NCBI GenBank assembly: GCA_041395945.1 | Contig: JAWKZN010000002.1 | Coordinates: 620,001-684,000, forward strand | Direction of reading: 5' to 3' | DNA: 64,000 nt | Origin: Pseudomonadales bacterium | Lineage (GTDB): Bacteria > Pseudomonadota > Gammaproteobacteria > Pseudomonadales > Azotimanducaceae | In this document: positions 17,817-27,429 of the stretch, piece by piece | Layout: every line of letters begins with the position of its first letter | Numbering within the stretch: position 1 is the first letter of the stretch | Position numbers and translations under genes: made by a program | Notes under the pieces: generated by a model | What the model was told of the DNA's origin: nothing | Seen by the model: the letters and a program-made list of their open reading frames with translations, nothing else | The model's database searches: none

Positions 17817-18869
17817 GTGTTGAACTCATCGCGCGTTCTGCCCGCACTCCTGCTGTGCCTGACAGCATCCCCCGTCCTCGCGCTCAGCCAGCTCTATGTG
17901 TTCATCGGCACGGGCAACGACGATCTGCGCGCCGGCAGCTCGCTGAAACTCCTCGTCCAGTTCGCCGGTGGCCGCAGCGAAAGCTACGACCTCTCCCGGG
18001 GCCGCCGCTTCGCCGACAACACCAACACTTCAGTCGTGCTGCCCATCTCACCGCCGAGTACGACGCACATCACCCGGCTCGCGCTGGCCTGGCAGCCCGA
18101 CCGCCGGGATTTCATGGGTGATGACGAGTGGCAGATGAACCAGATCAGTGTCCACGATGGCGCCGGGCCAGGTGACCCGGTGATCTTTGATCTGCAGGCC
18201 AGCGCCACCGGATCGCACAAATTCCGAGGTGTGGAGGAGCTGGTGCTGACAACCGTTTCCGCAACACACGTGCAATGCCAGTCCGATGGGCAGTGCAGCG
18301 ATGGTCTGTTCTGCAACGGCACCGAGCTCTGTCAGCCCGGCGCATCAGGTGCAGATGCGCGCGGTTGCGCAACAGGCATTCCGCCCTGTGCGGGTTCGGC
18401 CTGTGACGAGCGCGCCCAGGCCTGCTCGACGGCCTGTGTCGATGCCGATGGCGATGGTGCGCTCGCCGCGCACTGCGGCGGTAATGACTGTAATGACAAC
18501 GATGCCGGCGTCTATCCCGGCAATGTCGAACGCTGGGATGCCGCCAACCGCGACGAGGACTGCGACCCGGATACCACCGGCTTCTCTGCGGGGATGGCAG
18601 AGCAGGTGCAGTTCTGCGACGGCGAGAAGGTGCAGATCATGGCGAGCAGCAGCCGCTTTATCGCGGCGGACTGCCCGGCGGGTACCAAATGCATACCCCA
18701 GCCCAACGGCACCGGCGTGTGCGGCACACCACCGCCGGGTTATCAGGCGCCGCAACGGTTCGCTCCGCCCGGACGCCAGCAGGTTCAATCACCAGCTACT
18801 CTGGTGCCCCGCAAGACCAGTCTGCTGAAGCCGGGTGCCCGGCAGACCAGCACGATCGCGCCCCAGTGA
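17817..18869 (+). CDS. Secreted cysteine-rich protein with MopE-type metal-binding motif
   Basis: 350 residues from GTG 17817 (AGGGA eight bases upstream; TTG at 17820 is an alternative). Signal peptide to about residue 23. Residues about 24-145 form an unrecognised, probably beta-rich domain. A Cys-rich stretch follows (CQSDGQCSDGLFCNGTELC, CATGIPPCAGSACDERAQAC). Then comes the putative metal-binding motif CVDADGDGALAAHCGGNDC followed by NDNDAGVYPG, as in MopE-like proteins. The tail is rich in proline and glutamine. MopE proteins bind copper or calcium outside the cell; binding here is inferred from the Asp/Cys pattern. The next gene overlaps by four bases (GTGA). Confidence 0.75.
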   Translation: MLNSSRVLPALLLCLTASPVLALSQLYVFIGTGNDDLRAGSSLKLLVQFAGGRSESYDLSRGRRFADNTNTSVVLPISPPSTTHITRLALAWQPDRRDFMGDDEWQMNQISVHDGAGPGDPVIFDLQASATGSHKFRGVEELVLTTVSATHVQCQSDGQCSDGLFCNGTELCQPGASGADARGCATGIPPCAGSACDERAQACSTACVDADGDGALAAHCGGNDCNDNDAGVYPGNVERWDAANRDEDCDPDTTGFSAGMAEQVQFCDGEKVQIMASSSRFIAADCPAGTKCIPQPNGTGVCGTPPPGYQAPQRFAPPGRQQVQSPATLVPRKTSLLKPGARQTSTIAPQ

Positions 18870-19336
18870 ACGCCATCGCCTGGCCTGCCCAGCTGCTGCG
18901 CCTGATGCTGAGGATCGGCGTCATTCTTGCCATTGTCGCAGTCCTCACCTGGCTGCTGTTCGGCGCACTGCTGTTCGCCGGCTTGTGCGCGGTACTGGCC
19001 CTGCTCTGCGCTGGACTGCGCATGCTGATGGGCAGCCGTCCGATGCTCGAAATCCGCAATGGTGAACTGCTCTGTCACGCCCGGGATCTGGTGCGCAGGC
19101 GCTACGACCTCGACAGCATCCGGCAGATCGAGCTGCGCCGTCAGCTGGCACCGGCCGCCAGCTACGAACGCCACATCTATGCTCTACGGATGCGCAACGA
19201 CGGCCTGATCTGGATGCTGCCGCAACCGAAGGACGCCGAAACCCGGGAGCTGATGGCGCGCTTCTTCGCCGAACATTTTCCCGGGCGGGTGAAGGAGATG
19301 CCGCTGAGCATCGGTCTGGGTAAAAGCGGCGGCTAG
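18866..19336 (+). CDS. Small inner-membrane protein, hypothetical
   Basis: 156 residues from GTG 18866, which overlaps the MopE-like stop as GTGA. Two adjacent hydrophobic helices (about residues 10-55) are followed by a soluble part (MLEIRNGELLCHARDLVRRRYDLDSIRQIELRRQ) with the strand pattern of bacterial PH-like membrane-associated domains. I do not recognise a named family. The tight overlap suggests co-translation with the secreted metal-binding protein upstream. Its function is unknown. Confidence 0.68.
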   Translation: MNAIAWPAQLLRLMLRIGVILAIVAVLTWLLFGALLFAGLCAVLALLCAGLRMLMGSRPMLEIRNGELLCHARDLVRRRYDLDSIRQIELRRQLAPAASYERHIYALRMRNDGLIWMLPQPKDAETRELMARFFAEHFPGRVKEMPLSIGLGKSGG

Positions 19337-19399
19337 TATTCAGGCTGGTTGCACCGGTCAGGCACCTGGCAGCGGGGCTGCACCACCGCATCCTCCCGA

Positions 19400-20218
19400 T
19401 CAGCGCTGCCGCATCAGACCTTCCTGCACTGTTGATGCCACCAGTAACCCGGAAGCGGTGAAGATCATGCCCCGGTTGAAACCCCGGGCAGCCGACGCAC
19501 TCGGTGCATCCAGGGCGTAGAGCAGCCAGTCATCCACCCGCCAGTCGGCCACCGGCGCGCGATGAAACCACATCGCATGATCGAGACTGGCCATCTGCAT
19601 CCGCTCACGCACCATCCGGTCCCGATGCGGGAGTCGAGCCGTGCCGAGCAGCGCGTTGTCCGATTCATACACGGCGAGACAGGCATGCAGCACCGGATTG
19701 TCCGGTACGCGGCCGTTGGTCCTGAACCACATATCCTGATGCGGAGGCTGTGCCGCTGCAGAGCTCAGCCGCTTGTGATCATGACGCCAGCCGAGAAAAG
19801 CCCAGTCCTGCATTTCAGCGGGGACCATGTCCTCTGTCGGCGGCTTTCGATCCGGCATCTCCACCTGGTGATCCAGCCCGGCCTCGGCCACCTGAAAGGA
19901 GGCATCCATGTTGAAAATGGCCCGGCCGTTCTGGATCACCACCACCCGCCGGGTTGAAAAGGAGCGGCCGTCGCGAATGGGTTCCACGTCGATCAGCGCA
20001 GGGATCTTCGGATCGCCCGGTCTCAGGAAGTAGCCGTGCAGGGAATGTACAAAGCGCCCGGCTGCCACCGTATGGGCCGCCGCACGCAGAGCCTGGGCCA
20101 TGATCTGACCGCCATAGAGCCGATGCTCCCGGCCCGCCGGATGACGCGCGCGAAACAGGTATTTCTCGATATGCTCCAGCTCCAGCAGATCGAGCAGTTC
20201 AGACAGTGCGGCGGACAT
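19400..20218 (-). CDS. tesB: Acyl-CoA thioesterase II
   Basis: 272 residues forming the double hot-dog fold of TesB. The first half carries LYGGQIMAQALRAA and FVHSLHGYFLRPGDP; the second carries FRTNGRVPDNPVLHACLAVYESDNALLGT and SLDHAMWFHR, which holds the catalytic aspartate region, then the closing GRGMIF-like segment (RGFNRGMIFTASGLLVAS). The enzyme hydrolyses medium to long acyl-CoA esters to free acid and CoA in the cytoplasm. Length is close to E. coli TesB (286). The gene is divergent from yfcH over a 91-base gap. Confidence 0.92.
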   Translation of the reverse strand: MSAALSELLDLLELEHIEKYLFRARHPAGREHRLYGGQIMAQALRAAAHTVAAGRFVHSLHGYFLRPGDPKIPALIDVEPIRDGRSFSTRRVVVIQNGRAIFNMDASFQVAEAGLDHQVEMPDRKPPTEDMVPAEMQDWAFLGWRHDHKRLSSAAAQPPHQDMWFRTNGRVPDNPVLHACLAVYESDNALLGTARLPHRDRMVRERMQMASLDHAMWFHRAPVADWRVDDWLLYALDAPSASAARGFNRGMIFTASGLLVASTVQEGLMRQR

Positions 20219-20309
20219 GCTTCGAACAGCGCTCGTGTTTGGCAGGGGTGCATCCTAAGGATGCGGAGCCGTTTCGACAAATACAGGCGATGGCAGGCAT
20301 AGTCGACCT

Positions 20310-21224
20310 ATGAGTTCCTCATCCCCTATCGTCATCGCGGGCGGCACCGGCTTCCTGGGCCGTCGTCTGGCTGCCTCGCTGGCGGGTGCGGGATACGAAA
20401 TCGTTGTACTGAGCCGGCGCCCGCCGGGTGAACGGGTCGGGCCGGTGCGTTTTCAGCTCTGGGATCCACAGGTGCCCCAGGGGGACTGGAGCACCAGCCT
20501 GGAAGGCAGCGCAGCCCTCATCAACCTCTGCGGCGAATCTATCGGTGAAGGACGCTGGACCGACGCGCGCAAACGACTGCTGATCGACAGCCGCACCACA
20601 GCCACCACTGCCCTCGTGTCAGCCGTCAATGCCTGCGCTTCACCCCCGCCGGTGTTCGTGCAGATATCCGGGACAGGATTCTATGGCATCGGCGAACGGG
20701 AGTGTGACGAGCACACCGGACCAGGCAACGACTTTCTGGCCGGGCTGGCGCAGCGCTGGGAGGCTCCGCTCGAGGATCTGCGACCCGATGTCCGGCCTGT
20801 CGTCGCCCGTCTCGGTGTGGTGCTCGGCAAAAACGGTGGCGCACTCAAACAGATGCTGCTGCCCTTTCGTCTTTTTGTCGGTGGACCGCTCGCCAGCGGG
20901 CGCCAGTGGCTGTCCTGGATTCACCTCCACGATGTGTCCTCCGCCATCGCCTTTCTGATCGCGTCACCCGAAGCCCGCGGCGTGTTCAATCTCACCGCAC
21001 CTGCGCCTGTCCGCAATGTCGATTTCGCGAACGCCGTCGGTAAGGCTCTGGGTCGACCCACCTGGATGTTCACACCCCGCTTCGTGCTGAAAACTCTGCT
21101 GGGTGAGCAGGCGACACTGGTCTGTGACGGACAGCGGGCGGTGCCGGAGCGACTTACCCGACTGGGCTACAGCTTCACCTATCCGACCATCGCAACTGCG
21201 CTCGCCGAGCTGACCACCAACTGA
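20310..21224 (+). CDS. yfcH: TIGR01777-family NAD-dependent epimerase-like protein (YfcH)
   Basis: 304 residues. The Rossmann motif IAGGTGFLGRRLAASL occupies residues about 8-23, and the family signature ALINLCGESIGEGRWTDARK and the active-site region QISGTGFYG follow. The end is the DUF1731-type tail (NLTAPAPVRNVDFANAVGKAL, RLTRLGYSFTYPTIATAL). Members are atypical short-chain dehydrogenase/epimerase proteins without a settled substrate. The protein is cytosolic with no signal. An amidohydrolase gene follows after 20 bases, so both are probably on one transcript. Confidence 0.9.
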   Translation: MSSSSPIVIAGGTGFLGRRLAASLAGAGYEIVVLSRRPPGERVGPVRFQLWDPQVPQGDWSTSLEGSAALINLCGESIGEGRWTDARKRLLIDSRTTATTALVSAVNACASPPPVFVQISGTGFYGIGERECDEHTGPGNDFLAGLAQRWEAPLEDLRPDVRPVVARLGVVLGKNGGALKQMLLPFRLFVGGPLASGRQWLSWIHLHDVSSAIAFLIASPEARGVFNLTAPAPVRNVDFANAVGKALGRPTWMFTPRFVLKTLLGEQATLVCDGQRAVPERLTRLGYSFTYPTIATALAELTTN

Positions 21225-21244
21225 CACCGCCACCGGAGACCGCC

Positions 21245-22753
21245 ATGAGCAAGCACCCCCACACCCCTGATCCCGACGGTCTGCGTCTGCCGATCAAGAT
21301 CGACAGCACCTCCAACGGCGAGTTCGTGCCCGTGCCACTGAATCGCACCAATCACATCGCCAACGAAGCCGCGCTGGAGGCTGCCACCCGGAATGCGCAG
21401 GCGGTGAACTCGAGCCGCCGCAGTTTTCTGCGCTCGAGTTGCGGTGTCGCCTCCACCCTGCTGGCCATGAATCAGGTCCATGCCGCCGCCGGCAACCTCG
21501 GTGGGTATTTCCAGGTCCCCGCTGCAGCCGCTTTCGACCCGCAACTGGCCAGCGCCAGTGTCGAAGGCAACGAGTTCATTTTCGATGTCCAGGGCCACTA
21601 CGTGGATCCGCGCGGCGCCTGGCTGAAACAGATCCCGGAATTCGCACGGCCCTTCGCCGACATGCCCAAGGCGGACTGCGATCTTTACTACGAAGGGGAT
21701 CCGAAGTCCTATCTCAACTGTCTGGGTCCGGGTGAGTTCGTGAAGGACGTGTTCCTGGATTCAGACACGGACATGATGGTGCTCTCCTTCGTGCCCTCCG
21801 CACCCGATGCAGAACCGGTGACGATCGAGGCCGCCGCTGCCACCCGGCAGATCATCGAGGACATGGAAGGCTCGAAACGCCTGCTGCTGCATGGTCGCGT
21901 GAACCCGAATCAGCCGGAAGACATGGACCGCATGGAGGAGCTGGCCGAAACCTGGAAGATCTCGGCCTGGAAAACCTATACCCAGTTCGGCCCAGACCGC
22001 AAAGGCTACTACCTGAGCGACGACGTCGGCCTTGCGTTCATCGAGAAAGCCCGCTCACTGGATGTGAAAGTCATATGCATACACAAAGGCCTGCCGCTGG
22101 GACGGGATTCCATTGAGCACAGCCGCTGCACGGATATCGGCGTGGTCGCGAAGCAGTATCCGGACATGTCCTTCATCGTCTACCACTCAGGCTACGTGGC
22201 GGGTAAGGCCGAAGGCGCTTATGCACCCGACAATGACGGCGTGGACACTCTCATCAGATCCCTGCTGGACAACGGCATCGCACCCGACAGCAATGTCTAC
22301 GCCGAACTGGGCAGCACCTGGCGCTTCCTCATGCGCGAACCGGATCACGCCGCACACGTGCTGGGGAAACTGTTGAAGTATTGCGGTGAAAAGAACGTGC
22401 TGTGGGGCACCGACTCCATCTGGTACGGCTCCCCTCAGGATCAGATCCAGGCGTTCCGCACCTTTCAGATCGCACCCGAGCTGCGGGAGCTGCACGGCTA
22501 CCCGGAGCTGACCCCGGCCGTGAAGGCCGGCGTGTTCGGACTCAATGCCACGGTGCCCTATAAAATCAGTCCAGCCGAGGTGCAGCTGCATGCATCGAAG
22601 TCCCTGGCCGGAAGTGCTGCGCGAAGGGACCCCATCGGCAATCTGCAGGCGAACTATCGTGACAATCCGGACCCGCACTTCTCGACCTACGGGCCGAAGA
22701 CGCGTCGCCAGTTCTTCAATCTGCTGGCGCGCAATCGTGGTCAGCGCAGTTGA
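21245..22753 (+). CDS. Tat-exported amidohydrolase (Amidohydro_2 family)
   Basis: 502 residues, with GGAGA five bases upstream of ATG. An unusually long polar stretch of about 56 residues precedes the twin-arginine motif SSRRSFLRSS (Arg58-Arg59) and a short hydrophobic core. The enzyme part (EFIFDVQGHYVDPRGAWL, HKGLPL, YHSGYV, ENVLWGTDS-like KNVLWGTDSIWYG) has the metal-ligand pattern of the PF04909 amidohydrolases, although the usual first HxH pair reads QGHYVD. The substrate is unknown. The protein would be folded in the cytoplasm and exported by Tat. Convergent with the DUF5916 gene (24 bases between stops). Confidence 0.82.
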   Translation: MSKHPHTPDPDGLRLPIKIDSTSNGEFVPVPLNRTNHIANEAALEAATRNAQAVNSSRRSFLRSSCGVASTLLAMNQVHAAAGNLGGYFQVPAAAAFDPQLASASVEGNEFIFDVQGHYVDPRGAWLKQIPEFARPFADMPKADCDLYYEGDPKSYLNCLGPGEFVKDVFLDSDTDMMVLSFVPSAPDAEPVTIEAAAATRQIIEDMEGSKRLLLHGRVNPNQPEDMDRMEELAETWKISAWKTYTQFGPDRKGYYLSDDVGLAFIEKARSLDVKVICIHKGLPLGRDSIEHSRCTDIGVVAKQYPDMSFIVYHSGYVAGKAEGAYAPDNDGVDTLIRSLLDNGIAPDSNVYAELGSTWRFLMREPDHAAHVLGKLLKYCGEKNVLWGTDSIWYGSPQDQIQAFRTFQIAPELRELHGYPELTPAVKAGVFGLNATVPYKISPAEVQLHASKSLAGSAARRDPIGNLQANYRDNPDPHFSTYGPKTRRQFFNLLARNRGQRS

Positions 22754-22777
22754 GCAGCAGCGCGCGCAGCAGCAGGC

Positions 22778-25207
22778 TTAAGAACCCAGCCGGTAGCGCA
22801 GCTTCACCACGAACATGTCGGCCAGGGGATTGTCCCAGCCGTCCTGGAAGATGTCGTCGAAGTCCTGATCCATGAGGCGGTTGCTCTTGCTCGCCTGACG
22901 CGTGTACACGATGAACAGATCCGACAGTGGCGCGATCTCCCAGCGGTAACGGGCCTGGAAGCTCAACCGCGACACCGAGAAATCGTCGGTCGGTCCCGGT
23001 GGTTTGGCGACTTCGATGAGATCATCGGGTGAGGTCGGCACCAGATAGAATTCATCTTCCCGGGCTTTGATGCCTACCCACTGCAGCGATATACGCAACT
23101 GCTGTTTCGCACTGATCCAGTATTCGCTGTCGAGGAGCGGTCCGAGCTGTTGCGCCTGGAAGGTGGTCATGTTGCGATCTTCCTGATGCAGCAGCCATCC
23201 GTCCCGGTCCTTGTAGTTGACCTTCAGGCCCATGCTGAAGCGATCGTTCGGCCGCCATTCCACACCCGCCGTCAGTTCCAGGCTCTGCCCGCCCAGGTCT
23301 TCACCGAAGGTACCGAGGTCTGCGACAAAGATGAAAGCCTGGGTCGGATCGGTCTCGAAACCGACGTTCAGTCCCGCCTTGTCTTCGGTCCGGTAGATAC
23401 CATTGTCGAAACTGTTCAGGTCGTCGTAGACCTTGGGGGAGTAACTCGCCAGCACCTTTATCCGGTGCAGTGAGTTCAGTGTGAGAACGTTGGTCAGAAA
23501 GACACCCGCCCGCACGAGCCGATCATCGAGATTCCATTGCAGCGGACCCCGCACATCGAACTGATTTTCCTTGGCCCAGCCGAGATCCGATGTCGTCCGC
23601 TGATGGGAGACACGCACCTGGTATTCGCTGTTGCGCTCCAGGTAGCCGAGATCGTTCAGCTCGATTCTGCTGTCGAGATACTCGAGTCCAACCCGGGTGG
23701 ATACGCCCTGCCGGTGGGAATAATCGAAATCCGTGTAGCCGCCATAACCGCGGCCGATCCCATCGATGTCGGACGTGAAGGCCTGACCGTCCATCTTCAA
23801 CTTCGCATTCCGGGTGTAATAGTGCCAGTCGACGCCCTGGGCGAAGGCATCTTCCCCGACGCCTTTCACCACCGCGGTGGACAGAAAACCGATGCCCTTG
23901 TAGCGTCCGTTGGAACTGCTCTCCCATAACAGACGGGCGATGCCGTAATCGTTACCCGACTGCTGCACCTGCTGGTCGACAAAAGCGTCATCGACATAAC
24001 GCAGGCTGGCATCGTCTTCGAAAGCACCCAGCACACCATAGCGGAAGGCGCCGATCTGCCCGGTGACCTTCGCCGCACCGAGCAGGTCCACCGGCTGGAT
24101 CAGATCCCGGTCGTTGACCCTGTCCTCATCATCGTCTGCCCCTTCCGGCAGTTCGGGTCTGCCGCCGATGCGGCGGGTGTTCACCATGGTGTACGGCGAT
24201 CCGGCGCGCCCCACACCGCGGCTGCGGGTGTCGGAACGTGGCGTGGCATTGAAAATCTGCTGGCCTTCGAGGAAGAACAGGCGCTTCTCCGGGAAGAAGG
24301 TCTCGGTGGCTGAGAGGTTGATGATCACTTCATCCGACTCGACCGCACCGAAGTCGGGATTCAGGGTCGCATTGAGCTGGAAATTACTCGACGGGCGCCA
24401 GAACAGATCGGCGCCGGTCTTGATGTCCGTCCTGTCATCGATCTGGTCCTGGGTGACCGAGACATAGGGATAGAAGTTGTACTGCTGACGCGGGCTGATC
24501 CCCTCCATCTGCAGGGGCTGCATCACCGACATGAATTCCGGACGGGTGGGGGGCAGAGCGGGCCAGGCCCAGCGTTCGTCGCCCCGGTGCGCCACGGCGC
24601 GGCTGATGTAGAAACCCATGCGACGCTCCTGAGGAGACTGGGGCATCGCCACCGTGCCCCAGGGAATCAGAAACTCAGCCGACCAGCCGCTGTCCGTGAC
24701 GGCGGTCGCCGCGCGCCAGGGACCGTCCCAGTCACTCGAGTACTGCCGTTCCGGCAGAATGGTGCCGTCGCTGATGGAATTGCCCAGAAACACGTTGAAC
24801 CAGTAGCCGTAGCGGCCGGTGCCAGAGGTATCCAGGGTGAAGCTGACTCCGTCCCGGGACAGCGGGAACACGTCCCGGCCGGACAGCCGCGATATCAGGG
24901 TCTCCGCCGGCTGATCCATGTCGACGCCGACATGCAGGCCCCGCTGGGAGTAGAAAATGCGCACCCGGGTGGCGTAGGGCGGCTTCTGCAGCGTATCCGG
25001 CTCGGTAATGTAGAACTCATCGAACACGGCCAGCCTGCTCCAGACCGCTTCGTCGAGCCTGCCATCAACCCGCACGTCGACATCGTGACGTTCGAGTTCC
25101 ACCAGTGCGAGTGCACCCGGCGCTGCCCCGGCAGCCGGACCCGCCATCATTATCAACACGACAATGACACACGCGCTCGCGCCCCCCGATCCGGGGCGCC
25201 AGTTCAT
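22778..25207 (-). CDS. DUF5916 outer-membrane protein with N-terminal CBM9-like domain
   Basis: 809 residues with a signal peptide (to about residue 28). Residues about 40-230 match the carbohydrate-binding-family-9-like domain (VRVDGRLDEAVWSRL, SRDGVSFTLDTSGTGRYGYWFNVF, GWSAEFLIPW). The rest is the DUF5916 domain, beginning with NATLNPDFGAVESDEVIINLSATETFFPEKR, which is diagnostic, and continuing as alternating beta strands to a C-terminal VKLRYRLGS, consistent with an outer-membrane barrel. Function is unknown; members often lie near peptidases and TonB systems. The 215-base upstream gap holds its promoter and that of the divergent CoA synthetase. Confidence 0.85.
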   Translation of the reverse strand: MNWRPGSGGASACVIVVLIMMAGPAAGAAPGALALVELERHDVDVRVDGRLDEAVWSRLAVFDEFYITEPDTLQKPPYATRVRIFYSQRGLHVGVDMDQPAETLISRLSGRDVFPLSRDGVSFTLDTSGTGRYGYWFNVFLGNSISDGTILPERQYSSDWDGPWRAATAVTDSGWSAEFLIPWGTVAMPQSPQERRMGFYISRAVAHRGDERWAWPALPPTRPEFMSVMQPLQMEGISPRQQYNFYPYVSVTQDQIDDRTDIKTGADLFWRPSSNFQLNATLNPDFGAVESDEVIINLSATETFFPEKRLFFLEGQQIFNATPRSDTRSRGVGRAGSPYTMVNTRRIGGRPELPEGADDDEDRVNDRDLIQPVDLLGAAKVTGQIGAFRYGVLGAFEDDASLRYVDDAFVDQQVQQSGNDYGIARLLWESSSNGRYKGIGFLSTAVVKGVGEDAFAQGVDWHYYTRNAKLKMDGQAFTSDIDGIGRGYGGYTDFDYSHRQGVSTRVGLEYLDSRIELNDLGYLERNSEYQVRVSHQRTTSDLGWAKENQFDVRGPLQWNLDDRLVRAGVFLTNVLTLNSLHRIKVLASYSPKVYDDLNSFDNGIYRTEDKAGLNVGFETDPTQAFIFVADLGTFGEDLGGQSLELTAGVEWRPNDRFSMGLKVNYKDRDGWLLHQEDRNMTTFQAQQLGPLLDSEYWISAKQQLRISLQWVGIKAREDEFYLVPTSPDDLIEVAKPPGPTDDFSVSRLSFQARYRWEIAPLSDLFIVYTRQASKSNRLMDQDFDDIFQDGWDNPLADMFVVKLRYRLGS

Positions 25208-25422
25208 CGTTGTCCCCTGTACATCCAGTCGACTCAGAAAAAGTCACATTCTAGCAAGCCTGACCCGCCCGGCGTCCACAATGCGTGGGATCCCCCAATT
25301 GCGCTCCGGGCTGATCCGGCCAAAGCGCCAGGCAGTTGGGCTATGATGCCCCGCTCGAACTGCAGGCACCCGAGGCGGGTGCACCACCCTCCTTACATGG
25401 GATAGATCTTCCGGAGCGGAAC

Positions 25423-27036
25423 ATGAGCGACTGGAATTACGGCGACATTCTCGATGGCATCGATTCGGTTGTGCCGGGTGAACGCCCGGCATGCATACAC
25501 GGCAAGCGGTCCATCAGCTGGTCGGATTTCTCGAAGCGCAGTAACAATCTGGCACGCGGTCTGCTCGACGCTGGCGCGAAACACGGCGATAAGATCGCCT
25601 TTTATCTGCGCAACTGCCCCGAATACGCAGAGGGTATTGCCGCCGCATTCAAGGCCCGACTCACCCATGTGAATGTCAACTACCGCTACGTCGATCACGA
25701 ACTCATTTACCTGATCGACAACTCCGATGCCACGGTGGTCATCTACGCAGCGGAGTTCGCGCATCACGTGGCCAGCATCCGCCAGCAACTGCCCAACGTC
25801 GCTCAGTGGATCGAAGTTGCGGACGGACATCCCGGCAATGCGGATGTGATCGACTACGAAGCGATGGCTGCAGAGGGCTCAGGACAGCCCCTGGGCATAA
25901 CCCGATCACCCGACGACATGCTGTTCCTTTATACCGGCGGCACAACCGGCATGCCGAAAGGCGTGATGTGGCGTCACGAAGATCTGTGGTGTGTCACAGG
26001 CGCCGGTGGCAATCCGCGTGTCGGTCTGCCGCCCTCGCCGCACCTTCAGGATTACCTCGGCCGGGTGCTGAACGAACAGCCACCGGTGAATCTGCCCCTG
26101 CCGCCGATCATGCACGGTACCGGTCTGCTGTCCGCCATCGGCGCAATGACACACGGCGGCACCTGCGTGACTCTGCCCGGTCGCAGCTTCGATGCTGAGG
26201 AAGCCCTGGCCGCCATCGACCGGCATCGGGTCACTGCAGCGACCATCGTCGGCGATGCGTTCGCGCGACCCATGGTCGAAACCCTCGATGCCAATCCGGG
26301 ACGCTTCGACATCAGCTCGCTGAAAGTCATTTCCTCATCGGGTGTGATGTGGACCAGATCCGTGAAAGCCGGCCTGCTGCGACACAATCCGGAACTCCTC
26401 CTCGCGGATGGTTTCTCATCATCGGAAGCCATAGGTCTGGGCGCCTCACTGATGACCAAAGATGCTGCGGTCGAGGTCGCCAAATTCACCCTAGGGCCTT
26501 CCTGCAAGGTCTTCGACGAGAATTTCAGGGAGGTGGCCACCGGAGAAACAGGCATGGTGGGCGTCACCGGGTTTCTGCCGATCGGCTACTACAAGGATGA
26601 AGCCAAGAGCGCCAAGACGTTTCCGCTGATCAACGGGGTGCGCTACTCGATCCCCGGAGACTGGGTACGGGTCGAGGCAGACGGATCCCTCACCCTGCTC
26701 GGCCGGGGCAGCAACTGCATCAATACCGGCGGTGAAAAAGTTTATCCGGAGGAAGTGGAGGAAGCGCTCAAACACCACGAATCCGTCGCTGATGCGCTGG
26801 TGGTTGGTCTGCCGGATGACAAGTGGGGACAATCGGTCAATGCTGTGGTGGAGCTCAATGCGGGTTACACACTCGACGAAATGGCGCTGAGAGATTTTTC
26901 CCGGGCAACCCTTGCTGCCTACAAACTGCCGAAACGCATACTGGTTCGTGACAGCCTCGAGCGTGCGCCGAACGGTAAGGCCAACTACAAACTGATCCGT
27001 GAATTCGCTGCCCGGGAGCTGGGTGTAAAGATCTGA
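25423..27036 (+). CDS. Acyl-CoA synthetase (AMP-forming)
   Basis: 537 residues from ATG 25423 (GGAG about nine bases upstream; the open frame to 25336 has no site). The adenylation P-loop is FLYTGGTTGMPKGVMW, and the later motifs are YSIPGDWVRVEADGSLTLLGR and NTGGEKVYPEEVEE, with the lysine of NGKANYK near the end. It should activate a carboxylic acid as acyl-AMP and transfer it to CoA. The overall pattern resembles the long-chain/steroid-side-chain ligases (FadD3-like) more than acetyl-CoA synthetase; the substrate is inferred. The zinc-ribbon gene starts 94 bases later on the same strand. Confidence 0.9.
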   Translation: MSDWNYGDILDGIDSVVPGERPACIHGKRSISWSDFSKRSNNLARGLLDAGAKHGDKIAFYLRNCPEYAEGIAAAFKARLTHVNVNYRYVDHELIYLIDNSDATVVIYAAEFAHHVASIRQQLPNVAQWIEVADGHPGNADVIDYEAMAAEGSGQPLGITRSPDDMLFLYTGGTTGMPKGVMWRHEDLWCVTGAGGNPRVGLPPSPHLQDYLGRVLNEQPPVNLPLPPIMHGTGLLSAIGAMTHGGTCVTLPGRSFDAEEALAAIDRHRVTAATIVGDAFARPMVETLDANPGRFDISSLKVISSSGVMWTRSVKAGLLRHNPELLLADGFSSSEAIGLGASLMTKDAAVEVAKFTLGPSCKVFDENFREVATGETGMVGVTGFLPIGYYKDEAKSAKTFPLINGVRYSIPGDWVRVEADGSLTLLGRGSNCINTGGEKVYPEEVEEALKHHESVADALVVGLPDDKWGQSVNAVVELNAGYTLDEMALRDFSRATLAAYKLPKRILVRDSLERAPNGKANYKLIREFAARELGVKI

Positions 27037-27129
27037 ACAGGTAAAGTCTGAGTCGGCAAAGAATGTGATGGAACACAGAAAAAAGCCCGAAACGCTCTGG
27101 CATTATCGGCCGTTCATGGAGTCGACGCT

Positions 27130-27429
27130 GTGACCACTGCCAATCTTCAGGAATCCGCTGCCACCCTGCTGCTGCGCTCACCGCGACTCAGCGTGAGCCT
27201 CATTCTCGAACTGCTCGACCTCAGCGATGCCGACTTCCGCGAGCTGACTCTGCGCAATGCCCGGGTCCGGGAACTGCTGGAAGCGCGGCGCCGCGGCGAA
27301 CTGACCATCGAAGAACCGGAGCTGAAAACCTGTCCCGGCTGCGGTGACTGGTTCATACCATACGCTCACGCCCGCTGCTGCTCGGACGACTGCGTGCGCA
27401 TCTCGCGCCTGCAGTCGGCAGGCAGCTGA
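27130..27429 (+). CDS. Small zinc-ribbon protein, hypothetical
   Basis: 99 residues from GTG 27130, with GGAG eight bases upstream. The first 65 residues are helical and leucine-rich (LLLRSPRLSVSLILELLDLSD, LRNARVRELLEARRRG). The end carries a four-cysteine cluster, CPGCGDWFIPYAHARCCSDDC, suited to a zinc site. I do not recognise a named family. Its last base overlaps the nudC start (TGATG), so it is co-translated with NudC, which itself has a zinc ribbon. A nucleic-acid or protein-binding role is possible but not shown. Confidence 0.65.
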   Translation: MTTANLQESAATLLLRSPRLSVSLILELLDLSDADFRELTLRNARVRELLEARRRGELTIEEPELKTCPGCGDWFIPYAHARCCSDDCVRISRLQSAGS

